Assembly: GCF_000455445.1 (NCBI RefSeq)
Contig: NZ_HG417096.1
Location: 100,947 to 164,946 of the forward strand
DNA: 64,000 nucleotides
Source: Hoylesella timonensis 4401737 = DSM 22865 = JCM 15640
Lineage (GTDB): Bacteria; Bacteroidota; Bacteroidia; Bacteroidales; Bacteroidaceae
Reading direction: 5' to 3'
Both the position numbers and the translations under genes were made by a program. The notes below the pieces were generated by a model. It had not been told where the DNA came from and did no database searches. It saw nothing but the letters and a program-made list of their open reading frames with translations. Positions 55,801 to 64,000 of the stretch are shown piece by piece; position 1 is the stretch's first letter, and each line of letters begins with the position of its first letter.

Positions 55801-56139
55801 CCATGCAGCGTACTTCCAATTTTACGAACCGATTGCAAACAACGTATGAACTCGCCTCTTCATCACTTATCTGCATCTCTTGTTTTCGGTAAGTTGGATA
55901 GAACGCAAACGCTTTCTTTATCGACATGTGCGTAAATGCTTTTTGGTTTTGTTCGTGTTCTTCGTTGTACAAATATCATTCCTATACGAAGAAACTGTGA
56001 TTGGAAAAAAGAAAAAGAACAATTGATGAAAATGGCGTTCTGTGAAAAAGTGACGAATAGATAACGTGAAACTTCGTAATTTTTGTACATTTGCACTGAT
56101 TTATGGATGATTTGCTCAACAATTAACGCACATGAAAAT
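55801..56139. other. Region between the 406-bp repeat and the BtuF-like gene
   Basis: No credible gene. TAATTTTTGTACATTTGC around 56077-56094 contains possible -33/-7 elements for the binding-protein gene at 56140. Confidence 0.35.
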
Positions 56140-57291
56140 ATGACTAAATGTAACTCTTCTTTCTCTCTCATCGCTTGTGGAATCTTGATGATGACCTCCA
56201 TCACTATGGGGTGCCAATCCAAGCAGTCAAAGAAATCAACCCATGAAGGCACGAAAGTAGAACTAAAATATGCGGAACATATCCAAATGCAAAAATATCC
56301 TCTGTTTACAGTCGTTACTTTAGCGAATCCGTGGGATGAGGGAAAGGTTCTACATACGTATGTGTTGGTCAACCGTAAAGACTCAGCAAGGGTAAATCAT
56401 CTGCCAAAAGGTACCTTAGTTTATACGCCCATTGAGCGTAGTGTGGTTTTCTCGACCGCTCATTGTAAGTTGCTTGAATCTTTAGGCGCATTGGATGCCA
56501 TTGCGGGGGTAGCCGATTTGAAGTATATTCTTATTCCAGCAATTCAACATCGAGTAACGACTGGAAAGATTGTTGATTGTGGAGACGGGATGAGTCCTAA
56601 CATAGAGAGAATGATAGCGTTACATCCTCAGGCTCTTCTTTTGTCTCCTTTTGAGAATAGTGGGGGATATGGAAAGTTAGAAGGGTTGGGTTGTCCCGTC
56701 ATTGAGTTGGCAGATTATATGGAGACATCACCGTTAGGAAGAGCCGAATGGATGAAATTTTATGGGATGCTCTTTGGCTGCGAGCAGCGTGCAGATTCGT
56801 TGTTTGCCGTTGTCGACAGTGCCTATCAACGGTTAAAGTCACAAGTTCAATCATGGTCAGAGGGAGCTTCTCTCTTGACAGAGCGTCAAACGGGGAGTGT
56901 TTGGTATTGTCCAGGAGGAAAGAGTACCATAGGGCAAATGATAGCCGATGCACATGGGAAATATGCTTTCTCTGCTGACAAACACAGTGGAAGTTTAGCA
57001 CTTTCTTTCGAAGAAGTATTGGAAAAGGCAGGCAACAGCGAGGTGTGGGCTTTCAAATATCATGGTGAACATCCCATGACCAAACAAGACTTGCTGGCAG
57101 AATACCGTGGGTATCGTGTTTTGCGAGCTTTTAAGCAAGGGAAAATCTATGGTTGTAACAGTCGCATAAAACCATATTTTGAAGAAACACCGTTCCGTCC
57201 TGACTTCCTCTTGCGTGATATCATCATTATGTTGCATCAACCCAACGCCTCTTGTTTAGGTAAATTGCGGTACTACGTACCTCTGCCATAG
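56140..57291 (+). CDS. ABC-transporter substrate-binding lipoprotein (BtuF/FecB-like)
   Basis: A 383-residue lipoprotein, lipobox ITMGC with Cys25. The body fits the helical-backbone class of binding proteins that serve iron-siderophore, haem and cobalamin importers: VVFSTAHCKLLESLGALDAIAGV, MIALHPQALLLSPFEN, and the C-terminal EVLEKAGNSEVWAF. No permease or ATPase gene follows, unusual for this family, so it is an orphan within this window. The ATG at 56140 opens the signal peptide; the frame extends upstream without one. B12 or haem as ligand is a guess. Confidence 0.82.
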   Translation: MTKCNSSFSLIACGILMMTSITMGCQSKQSKKSTHEGTKVELKYAEHIQMQKYPLFTVVTLANPWDEGKVLHTYVLVNRKDSARVNHLPKGTLVYTPIERSVVFSTAHCKLLESLGALDAIAGVADLKYILIPAIQHRVTTGKIVDCGDGMSPNIERMIALHPQALLLSPFENSGGYGKLEGLGCPVIELADYMETSPLGRAEWMKFYGMLFGCEQRADSLFAVVDSAYQRLKSQVQSWSEGASLLTERQTGSVWYCPGGKSTIGQMIADAHGKYAFSADKHSGSLALSFEEVLEKAGNSEVWAFKYHGEHPMTKQDLLAEYRGYRVLRAFKQGKIYGCNSRIKPYFEETPFRPDFLLRDIIIMLHQPNASCLGKLRYYVPLP

Positions 57292-57575
57292 CTCCTTCCA
57301 CAGGTATCTTTTGTCAATGGAATGATGCATGGGATGCTGTCAATCATCTGTAAAACAGTCAGAGAGTGTCATTTTCAAGGATAAAAGTGTATGGGTTACC
57401 TACGCCAATGGCTCACCGCATTGATTTCACTCGAGGGGGTTGTCTGGAAAATTGAATATCGAAATGTGGTATCTCTTATTATATATAAGGTGAAACTCAT
57501 GAAACAGGATGTACATCTGTCATGCGTTTGAAGGAGTCACAAACTGAAGAGAACCTTCTATGAGGCAGAAAAGAA
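57292..57575. other. Gene-free stretch between two convergent units
   Basis: About 280 bases with no credible frame and no hairpin that I recognise. It ends at the pheS terminator. Confidence 0.35.
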
Positions 57576-57597
57576 AAAGGAGACCGAAGTCTCCTTT
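57576..57597 (-). terminator. Intrinsic terminator of pheS
   Basis: On the minus strand AAAGGAGAC pairs with GTCTCCTTT around four bases, followed by TTCTTTTC. It lies 35 bases past the pheS stop. Confidence 0.8.
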
Positions 57598-57631
57598 ATG
57601 TTTATTCATCAATGACGAGCGTGTGCTGCTG

Positions 57632-58669
57632 TTAATGTGCAGCCTCAAACTCTTTGAGGAAGCGCAAATCATTCTCCGAGAAAAGGCGCAAGTCGCTAAC
57701 CCGATATTTCAAATTGGTGATGCGTTCTACACCCATACCAAAGGCATAACCGCTGTACACCTTACTGTCAATGCCGCAAGCCTCGAGTACATTGGGGTCT
57801 ACCATGCCACATCCCAAGATCTCTACCCAACCAGTTTGCTTGCAGAAGCCACAGCCTTCACCACCGCAAATAAAGCATGAGATGTCCATTTCGGCACTCG
57901 GCTCTGTAAATGGGAAGTAACTTGGGCGCAAACGAATGTCAGTATCTGGACCAAACATTTCGCGTGCAAACGTAAGCAACACTTGTTTGAGGTCGGTAAA
58001 CGATACATTTTTGTCAATATACAGGCCTTCTACCTGATGAAAAAAGCAGTGGGCACGTGCAGAAATCGCCTCGTTACGATACACTCTTCCTGGACATATA
58101 ATGCGGATAGGAGGCTCGTGAGTCTCCATATAGTGCGATTGGTCGCCCGAAGTGTGTGAGCGTAGCAATACATTCTTAGTCACATTGTTGGGATGCTTGT
58201 GAATGAAGAATGTGTCCTGCATATCTCGTGCGGGATGATCGGGTGCAAAGTTTAATTTGGTGAAGACGTGTAAATCGTCATCAATCTCAGGTCCATCTGC
58301 CAAGGTGAAGCCCATGCGTTGAAAGATATTACAGATTTCGTTCTTCACAATGGTTAGCGGATGCCGTGTTCCCAAGCGAATAGGATAAGCCGAGCGTGTA
58401 AGATCAAGCGATACGGAGGACTCATTGGCTGTTCCAACCGTGTCCTTGAGTGAGTTGATTCTATCCTTAGCCAACTGCTTTAATTCGTTGATCTTCATGC
58501 CGACAGTTTTCTTTTCATCAGCTGCCACATTGCGGAAGTCGGCCATCAGCGCATTGATTTCACCTTTCTTACTGAGGTATTTTAGGCGCAACTGTTCCAC
58601 CTCATCGGCATTCTTTGCCGAGAGGTTGCTTACTTCTTTGAGAAGTTCATCTATTTTGTCAAGTATCAT
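57632..58669 (-). CDS. pheS: Phenylalanyl-tRNA synthetase alpha subunit
   Basis: A 345-residue class II synthetase subunit of normal length. The coiled-coil tRNA-binding arm is about 1-85. The catalytic core has HPLTIVKNEICNIFQRMGFT, the motif 2 region ISARAHCFFHQVEGLYIDKN, and motif 3 GYAFGMGVERI. The ATG at 58669 gives the family N-terminus; the frame runs to 58804 without support. pheT is not adjacent, which is common outside Proteobacteria. TACCTTTG at about 58691-58698 (minus) is the likely -7 element. Confidence 0.97.
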   Translation of the reverse strand: MILDKIDELLKEVSNLSAKNADEVEQLRLKYLSKKGEINALMADFRNVAADEKKTVGMKINELKQLAKDRINSLKDTVGTANESSVSLDLTRSAYPIRLGTRHPLTIVKNEICNIFQRMGFTLADGPEIDDDLHVFTKLNFAPDHPARDMQDTFFIHKHPNNVTKNVLLRSHTSGDQSHYMETHEPPIRIICPGRVYRNEAISARAHCFFHQVEGLYIDKNVSFTDLKQVLLTFAREMFGPDTDIRLRPSYFPFTEPSAEMDISCFICGGEGCGFCKQTGWVEILGCGMVDPNVLEACGIDSKVYSGYAFGMGVERITNLKYRVSDLRLFSENDLRFLKEFEAAH

Positions 58670-58861
58670 ACTTATATAATTTCCTCTTTGCAAAGGTAAT
58701 ATTTTTACATTAAAAACACGACTTATCTCAAAATTAAGTAGTAAATTTGCATAAGAATGGTTAAAGGGACGTATGAAGAGTACGCTCACTCCGTCAACAA
58801 TCAATAAGATAAGGTATGTTTGACACCAAGTAATTCATTTTAAGATGAAATTTGAGAGACC

Positions 58862-59743
58862 ATGATAAAAGAGAAAAATAATCTGTTGAGAAAGGCAACT
58901 TTTGTTGCCTTAGGTTTTTTTGTGTTGATATCTTTGCTGTTTTCAACTGCTGGTTGTTTCGATAAAAAGCCAACAGCGGTGGACACCCTTGCGGTAGACT
59001 CTGCGATAACTGACACCCTTGAGGACGATACGTTGTCGAACATTATTGCTGAATCGCCGATGTCCAAATCGGCAGATGAGTTGTTTGATGACTTCTTCTT
59101 TAACTTTGCTGCCAACAAGAAGCTGCAATACAAGCGCATCAAATTCCCTTTGCCCGTCATGAAGAATGGTAAGCAAGAACGCACCATTACAAAAAATCAG
59201 TGGAAAATGGACTACTTCTTTATGAAGCAAGGCTATTTTACATTGATTTTTGACAGATTCAAGCAGATGGAAGTTGTAAAAGATACTACGGTGAAGAATG
59301 TCACGGTAGAAAAAATATTATTTCCTATCAAGACCATTAAGCAGTATCAATTTGAGCGAATTAATGGCGAATTTATGCTGACGTCCATTATTTACCAGCC
59401 TATTCATGAGAGTGTGAATGGTTCCTTTCTAAACTTTTATCAACGATTTGCTGTAGACAGTGCTTTTCAAATCAAGAGTTTGAATGAAACTGTTGAATTT
59501 ACAGCACCCGATCCTGATGATGATTTTGGAACGATTACGGGCTCTATTGTCCCTGAACAGTGGCCAGGATTTAAGCCACCTATCATTCCAAAGGGCACTA
59601 TTTACAACATCATGTATGGACAAAAACATGTTGCTGGAAAACAAAAATTGTTCGTGGTTCGCGGTATTGCCACAGACTTAGAGGTGATTATGCTTTTCAG
59701 ACATCGAAAAGATGGGTGGAAGTTGATGAAATTTAATAGTTAA
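58862..59743 (+). CDS. DUF4348-like lipoprotein
   Basis: A 293-residue lipoprotein: a long signal region with lipobox STAGC (Cys32), an acidic Asp/Thr-rich linker (about 38-65), and a folded domain (about 70-290) with DELFDDFFFNFAANKKLQ, DYFFMKQGYFTLIFDR and RHRKDGWKLMKFNS. It resembles the DUF4348 family of Bacteroidetes, whose function is unknown. It is the first of a murB-containing unit; murB begins 9 bases after its stop. Confidence 0.8.
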   Translation: MIKEKNNLLRKATFVALGFFVLISLLFSTAGCFDKKPTAVDTLAVDSAITDTLEDDTLSNIIAESPMSKSADELFDDFFFNFAANKKLQYKRIKFPLPVMKNGKQERTITKNQWKMDYFFMKQGYFTLIFDRFKQMEVVKDTTVKNVTVEKILFPIKTIKQYQFERINGEFMLTSIIYQPIHESVNGSFLNFYQRFAVDSAFQIKSLNETVEFTAPDPDDDFGTITGSIVPEQWPGFKPPIIPKGTIYNIMYGQKHVAGKQKLFVVRGIATDLEVIMLFRHRKDGWKLMKFNS

Positions 59744-59752
59744 AACTACAAG

Positions 59753-60766
59753 ATGTTAGATCGAAAAAATTACAGTTTACGACAGCATAATACTTTTGGC
59801 ATTGATGCACGGTGTAGACGATTCATTGCTTTTGATTCGAAAGAAGAATTACAGCAGGCGTTGTCCACATTGACACCACAAGATGAACCTTTCATGCCAC
59901 TGGGAGAGGGGAGTAACCTGTTGCTTACGAAAGATTTTGAAGGGACAGTTTTGCACTCTCGAATTCAATTCGTTGACATCAAGATAGAAGACAGTATTGC
60001 TACCGTAAAGGCGGGTAGTGGGGTTATATGGGATGATTTGGTGGCGGCTTGCGTGGAGCAAAAAGCTTATGGATTGGAAAATCTTTCCCTCATTCCTGGC
60101 ACCGTTGGCGCAGCAGCAGTGCAAAATATTGGTGCTTATGGTTGTGAGGTAAAGGACTTTATTCAAGCTATTAATGCCGTAGAAATAGCCACAGGTCATG
60201 AGGTGACCTTTACCAATGCTGATTGTCAGTACGCTTACCGCTATAGTAAATTTAAGGGTGAATGGAAAAATAAATATGTGATTATTTCGGTTGAATTGAA
60301 GTTCAACTGTACCTATTCTCCGCATTTGGATTATGGTAACATCCAGTTCGAGTTGCAGCGCAAAGGCATTGAACATCCTACACCACAGCAGTTACGAGAC
60401 ACCATTATTGCCATTCGACAGGCAAAACTCCCTGATCCTAAAGTGCAGGGCAACGCAGGGAGCTTCTTTATGAATCCTATTGTGGGTATGCAGCAATACC
60501 AAGCGTTGGCAGTTCGATACCCGAAAATGCCGCATTATCAAATAGATGGATTGTCTGTAAAAATCCCAGCAGGCTGGTTGATAGAGCAATGTGGTTGGAA
60601 AGGCAAAACTTTAGGACGTGCTGGGGTGCATGACAAACAGGCTTTGGTGTTGGTGAATCGTGGAGGAGCTTCGGGAAGTGATATCGAACGTCTGTGTAAA
60701 GAAATCCAAGAAGACGTCAGCGAGCGTTTTGGCATCGCCATTCATCCAGAGGTAAACATTCTATGA
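59753..60766 (+). CDS. murB: UDP-N-acetylenolpyruvoylglucosamine reductase MurB
   Basis: A 337-residue flavoprotein that makes UDP-MurNAc for peptidoglycan. FAD-binding blocks: GEGSNLLLT, KAGSGVIWDDLV, LIPGTVGAAAVQNIGAYG. The catalytic Ser is in NAGSFFMNP near 229 and the Glu in the C-terminal IHPEVNIL. The length fits the type I form. Its stop overlaps the start of the MBL-hydrolase gene by 4 bases. Confidence 0.97.
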   Translation: MLDRKNYSLRQHNTFGIDARCRRFIAFDSKEELQQALSTLTPQDEPFMPLGEGSNLLLTKDFEGTVLHSRIQFVDIKIEDSIATVKAGSGVIWDDLVAACVEQKAYGLENLSLIPGTVGAAAVQNIGAYGCEVKDFIQAINAVEIATGHEVTFTNADCQYAYRYSKFKGEWKNKYVIISVELKFNCTYSPHLDYGNIQFELQRKGIEHPTPQQLRDTIIAIRQAKLPDPKVQGNAGSFFMNPIVGMQQYQALAVRYPKMPHYQIDGLSVKIPAGWLIEQCGWKGKTLGRAGVHDKQALVLVNRGGASGSDIERLCKEIQEDVSERFGIAIHPEVNIL

Positions 60767-61524
60767 AACTTACATTTTTAGGAACAGGAACATCGGGTGG
60801 CGTCCCTTCGTTGGGGTGTCATTGCGCCGTTTGTGAGAGTCACGATCCACATGACAAACGGTTACGTACAGCTGCACTCTTAGAAACAGACACTACGCGC
60901 ATACTCATCGACTGTGGTCCCGATATTCGTCAGCAACTAATGCCTTTTCCTTTTCAGCCTCTTGATGCCGTCCTTTTAACGCATATTCATTATGACCATG
61001 TGGCAGGAATAGATGATTTGCGACCTTTTTGTGTTTTCGATTCCCTTCAAATCTATGCCGATGAACCAACTGCTGAGGCATTACATCGCACCATGCCATA
61101 TTGTTTTGGTGCTCATCTTTATCCAGGTGTTCCTTTATTGGATTTACATGTTGTTCAGCCACATCAAGAGTTGCGCGTTGGTGACATAGACATCATGCCG
61201 TTTCAAGTAATGCATCATAAGCTGCCTATCTTGGGGTTTCGTTTCGGTAGTTTTGCTTATATCACGGATATGAAAACTATTCGAGACGAAGAGATGCCTT
61301 TTTTATCAGGAGTCAAAACCTTAGTGGTAAATGCTTTGCGCTATGAACCGCAGCACCATTCACATATGACTGTAGCGGAAGCGATTGAGTTTTCGAATCG
61401 TGTAGGTGCAAAACAAACTTATTTGGTTCACATGAGCCATGGTATAGGATTACACCATGATGTGAATTTTCAATTACCTGATGGCATCCAGTTAGCTTAT
61501 GACGGGTTGCAAATTGAAGTGTAA
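60763..61524 (+). CDS. Metallo-beta-lactamase-fold hydrolase (PhnP-like)
   Basis: A 253-residue MBL enzyme. The metal-binding motif is LTHIHYDH (His74, His76, Asp78, His79), with the DCGPDIRQQL Asp before it and later His residues in MHHKLP and VHMSHGIG. The cysteines near 20-24 (LGCHCAVCES) are also seen in the PhnP group, which acts on cyclic phosphodiesters. It is translationally coupled to murB; whether it acts on cell-wall-related phosphates or on nucleotides is unknown. Confidence 0.88.
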   Translation: MKLTFLGTGTSGGVPSLGCHCAVCESHDPHDKRLRTAALLETDTTRILIDCGPDIRQQLMPFPFQPLDAVLLTHIHYDHVAGIDDLRPFCVFDSLQIYADEPTAEALHRTMPYCFGAHLYPGVPLLDLHVVQPHQELRVGDIDIMPFQVMHHKLPILGFRFGSFAYITDMKTIRDEEMPFLSGVKTLVVNALRYEPQHHSHMTVAEAIEFSNRVGAKQTYLVHMSHGIGLHHDVNFQLPDGIQLAYDGLQIEV

Positions 61525-61658
61525 GCGAAATGAACTTATTTTAGACAAAAAGACGAAGTTTGTGGCAAATAACGGACAAAAATATCTTTAATACGGTTAA
61601 AAAGCGTTATAATTCAAACATTTCTTTTCAAAAGAATTGCATCTCTCATTATATTTTG
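61525..61658. other. Gene-free stretch after the MBL gene
   Basis: AT-rich with no recognisable gene. The region ends at a -7-like element at 61659. Confidence 0.3.
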
Positions 61659-61734
61659 TAACTTTGCAATGTGTTTTTCATAGTATTAGATTTAAGGTTA
61701 ACAAGATTGAGAGTACAGCGGTACTCTTTTTTTT
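61659..61734 (+). ncRNA. Candidate short RNA: promoter element to terminator, about 62 bases
   Basis: TAACTTTG (61659-61666) is a good -7 element. About 44 bases past the predicted start comes a perfect hairpin, AGAGTAC with GTACTCT around AGCG (61710-61727), then eight T's. Nothing between them is long enough to code. A similar arrangement occurs at 63901-63974. Whether it is a free small RNA or a promoter-proximal attenuator for the transporter 290 bases on is open. Confidence 0.5.
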
Positions 61735-62023
61735 ATGCCTAAAATCGATAACATCTTGGTTTACATGTGCTCTCTAACGATATTGTTGAAACGACATCTT
61801 TATTACAGTGATGTAAAAAAGGGGATAGTCTTTCTTGTAACTATTTGTTCTGGAAGTTTATCAATGTAATATCTTAAAATCTTTGCAAGAGATAAGAAAA
61901 ATAAGAAATCATCAAGAGACAATTCTTTAATGTCAATTATTTTTATTATATTTGCATTATCATTTTTCAATTAGTCTACCTTTTAGGCTTTTTTACTTAA
62001 TACGAATAATTTTTTAGGTTGAT
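61735..62023. promoter_or_regulatory. Upstream region of the SLC13/RCK transporter
   Basis: No gene seen. TATATTTG at about 61948-61955 is the likely -7 element, about 70 bases from the ATG. AAAATCTTTGCA near 61876 is a second candidate. Confidence 0.4.
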
Positions 62024-63856
62024 ATGATTCTTACACTCGTTGTACTATTAGTAACGGTCATCTTTTTTGTGATTGGTCGTTTGCGAGCCGATATAGTGGC
62101 ACTGTGTGCCCTTTGTGTGTTGTTAGTAGCTGGTGTTTTGACACCAGAAGAGGCTTTTTCAGGTTTTTCCTCCAATGTGGTGATTATGATGGTGGGACTG
62201 TTTGTGGTAGGTGCTGCCGTTCTACAAACGGGTTTGGCAAAGGCTTTAAGCCAAAAAATCATACAGTTGGCGAAAGGTAGCGAGATAAGATTGTTTTTGT
62301 TGGTGATGCTGACCACATCCTTTATTGGAGCCTTTGTGAGCAATACTGGCACGGTTGCGCTGATGATGCCCATTGTCGTAAGTATGGCAGCGCAATCTAA
62401 TTCCAGTCCAGGAAAGTTACTTATGCCTCTTGCTTTTGCCAGTAGCTTAGGCGGAATGCTCACACTGATAGGTACACTTCCGAACCTTGTTATTCAGGAA
62501 ACGTTGGTAGACGCAGGCTATGAGCCACTCACGTTTTTCTCATTCACTCCTGTTGGAATTGTTTGTATTGCCGTTGGTATTATCGTTTTGTTGCCATTGA
62601 GCCGAATGTTTCTTGGGAAGGACAAGAAAAAAGGTGGAAGAAGAAAACCTAAAGATAAGAGCTTGGACGAGTTGGTGACAGAGTATCATCTTCAAAATTA
62701 TACGCAGGCTTACCGTATTGGTAACCATTCTCCACTCCATGGTAAGACAGTTGCCGAACTTGATTTGCGCAACCGTCACGGACTGTCCATTATTGAGATT
62801 CGAAATGATTCCTCGAGTAGTGGACGTATTATACGTCAGGTCAAGCAAAAGGTTCCAAAACCGTCCACCGTTTTACAAGCAGGAGACGTGCTTTATCTCA
62901 CAGGAGACATCAAGGACATGGATGTCTTTGCCACCAAAAACTCACTCGCCAAGTTAGACAATAGCTCTGTTGACTTCTATGATATAGGTATGGCAGAGCT
63001 TGTACTCATGCCCAATTCGCGTATTACTGGTATTCGCCTTAAAGATTCTACCATTGGTGAAAAGTATAATATCAATGTGGTAGGGATTCGTCGCCGAAGA
63101 GATTATCTCGTAAAAGACTTGGCAGAGCAGAAGCTCCAAGCTGGTGATGTCCTTTTGGTGCAAGGGTTGTGGAGCAATATTGACAGACTTGAAACAGCCG
63201 AAACCGATTGGGTAGTATTGGGACGACCCATAGAGCAAGCCAGTAAGGTAACGCTCAATTATAAAGCACCCATTGCAGCCTTTATCATGTTATTGATGAT
63301 TTGTATGATGGTGTTCGATTTCATTCCTCTTCAACCCGTCACAGCAGTGATGATTGCAGGTCTGCTGATGGTCTTAACGGGCTGCTTGAGAAATGTCGAG
63401 GCAGCATACAAAGCCATTAATTGGAGTAGTATCGTACTCATTGCAGCGATGATGCCCATGTCCATAGCATTAGAGAAGACGGGCGTTTCTTCGTTTATCT
63501 CTCAATCATTAGTTGATTCATTGGGAGATATGGGACCGATGATTCTTTTGGCAGGGATTTATTATACTACAACATTTGTGACCATGTTTGTCAGCAATAC
63601 AGCCACAGCTGTCATCATGTCTCCCATTGCCATGTCTGCCGCTTCGCAGATAGGTGTCAGTCCGTATGCTTTCTTGTTTGCCGTTACGTTAGGAGCAAGC
63701 ATGTGTTTTGCGTCACCATTTTCAACACCGCCCAATGCGTTGGTGATGAAAGCAGGTCAGTACGAGTTTATGGATTATATTAAGGTGGGACTTCCCTTGC
63801 AATTGCTGATAGGAGTGGTAATGACATTTGTATTGCCTTTGCTCTTCCCCTTCTAA
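62024..63856 (+). CDS. SLC13-type anion transporter with two RCK_C (TrkA-C) domains
   Basis: A 610-residue inner-membrane transporter. Two membrane blocks (about 1-195 and 405-610) carry the SNT signatures VSNTGTVALMM and VSNTATAVIM. Between them are two cytoplasmic TrkA-C/RCK_C-like regulatory domains (about 225-295 and 310-385, e.g. GKTVAELDLRNRHGLSIIEI and ITGIRLKDSTIGEKYNI). Such proteins move sulfate, citrate or dicarboxylate. The C-terminal GASMCFASPFSTPPNALVM resembles the DASS signature. The gene stands between the two short promoter-terminator units. Confidence 0.9.
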   Translation: MILTLVVLLVTVIFFVIGRLRADIVALCALCVLLVAGVLTPEEAFSGFSSNVVIMMVGLFVVGAAVLQTGLAKALSQKIIQLAKGSEIRLFLLVMLTTSFIGAFVSNTGTVALMMPIVVSMAAQSNSSPGKLLMPLAFASSLGGMLTLIGTLPNLVIQETLVDAGYEPLTFFSFTPVGIVCIAVGIIVLLPLSRMFLGKDKKKGGRRKPKDKSLDELVTEYHLQNYTQAYRIGNHSPLHGKTVAELDLRNRHGLSIIEIRNDSSSSGRIIRQVKQKVPKPSTVLQAGDVLYLTGDIKDMDVFATKNSLAKLDNSSVDFYDIGMAELVLMPNSRITGIRLKDSTIGEKYNINVVGIRRRRDYLVKDLAEQKLQAGDVLLVQGLWSNIDRLETAETDWVVLGRPIEQASKVTLNYKAPIAAFIMLLMICMMVFDFIPLQPVTAVMIAGLLMVLTGCLRNVEAAYKAINWSSIVLIAAMMPMSIALEKTGVSSFISQSLVDSLGDMGPMILLAGIYYTTTFVTMFVSNTATAVIMSPIAMSAASQIGVSPYAFLFAVTLGASMCFASPFSTPPNALVMKAGQYEFMDYIKVGLPLQLLIGVVMTFVLPLLFPF

Positions 63857-63900
63857 AAGTCTCGTAAAAAAGTACTTGTATTATTGGATAGTTCCAATGT

Positions 63901-63974
63901 TATAGTTTGCTTTTCCTTTTGATGAAAAAGTACAAAAGATAACACAATAAGAGAGTTCTTCGGAACTCTTTTTT
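63901..63974 (+). ncRNA. Second promoter-to-terminator unit, at the end of the window
   Basis: TATAGTTTGC (63901-63910) is -7-like. About 50 bases on comes AGAGTTC with GAACTCT around a TTCG tetraloop (63952-63969) and a T run. The hairpin is also the natural terminator of the transporter gene, so an independent RNA is only a possibility. See 61659 for its look-alike. Confidence 0.4.
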
Positions 63975-63975
63975 G
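63952..63975 (+). terminator. Intrinsic terminator downstream of the SLC13/RCK gene
   Basis: AGAGTTC-TTCG-GAACTCT followed by TTTTT, 96 bases past the stop codon. A UUCG tetraloop adds stability. Confidence 0.85.
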
Positions 63976-64000
63976 TGTAGAATGGCTGCCCGCTTATATT

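Noticed and set aside
62014..62463. 149-codon antisense frame at the start of the SLC13/RCK gene
   Set aside because: Same reasoning: it lies opposite conserved SNT-motif coding sequence and has no supporting signals.

Overview
The window looks like chromosomal DNA of a Bacteroidales bacterium, most likely Prevotellaceae. The evidence is: Bacteroidetes-type promoters (-7 element TAnnTTTG), almost no Shine-Dalgarno sequences, a B12 riboswitch followed by a BtuB/BtuG-type pair, TonB-style outer-membrane proteins, surface lipoproteins, and lineage families such as DUF5020, DUF4348 and an IS982 relic. No rRNA, tRNA or CRISPR was recognised. The genus call is inference; no database could be searched.

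Layout. 1-6.8 kb: EamA transporter, EEP hydrolase, ffh, folD, an OmpA-like porin and an acyl-ACP thioesterase. 7.2-10.6 kb: cobalamin riboswitch, TonB receptor (BtuB-like) and a BtuG-like surface lipoprotein. 10.8-14.0 kb: GH20 hexosaminidase and a DUF2807 lipoprotein. 14.2-17.4 kb: a tight four-gene cassette (nucleotidyltransferase, ATP-grasp, CDP-alcohol phosphotransferase, HAD) that looks like a head-group or phosphodiester pathway; two of its enzymes lack a canonical catalytic Asp. 17.5-24.2 kb (minus): recJ-recQ, a C1 peptidase and an M24 Xaa-Pro aminopeptidase. 24.4-28.6 kb: patatin, type II pantothenate kinase, Nudix hydrolase, a gene-poor stretch with a ~406-bp repeat, and a YtxH/holin-like/small-protein operon. 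28.8-34.5 kb: SPOR lipoprotein, ruvX, def, a TPR protein and thrS. 34.6-39.6 kb: B3/B4 protein, a divergent NAD-dependent DNA ligase, DUF5020 porin-like protein, trmD and DUF805. 39.9-45.7 kb: a five-gene TolC/HlyD/ABC exporter. 45.8-51.1 kb (minus): nadB-nadA-nadC and a DASS transporter. 51.2-56.1 kb: AT-rich accessory patch with a dead IS982 element, a TetR regulator plus outer-membrane barrel, and the second copy of the ~406-bp repeat. 56.1-63.9 kb: orphan BtuF-like binding lipoprotein, pheS, DUF4348 lipoprotein, murB, an MBL hydrolase and an SLC13/RCK transporter.

Most notable non-coding structure: (i) a ~70-bp imperfect palindrome, present four times at three loci, always in the same orientation just after a -7 element and upstream of the downstream gene, so it would form the 5' leader of each transcript; (ii) the diverged ~406-bp direct repeat at 27.1 and 55.4 kb; (iii) two short promoter-to-terminator units with look-alike, covarying terminators on either side of the last transporter gene. 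These, with the 14.2-17.4 kb cassette, are the best candidates here for something not yet described. Most of the rest is ordinary Bacteroidales core genome.
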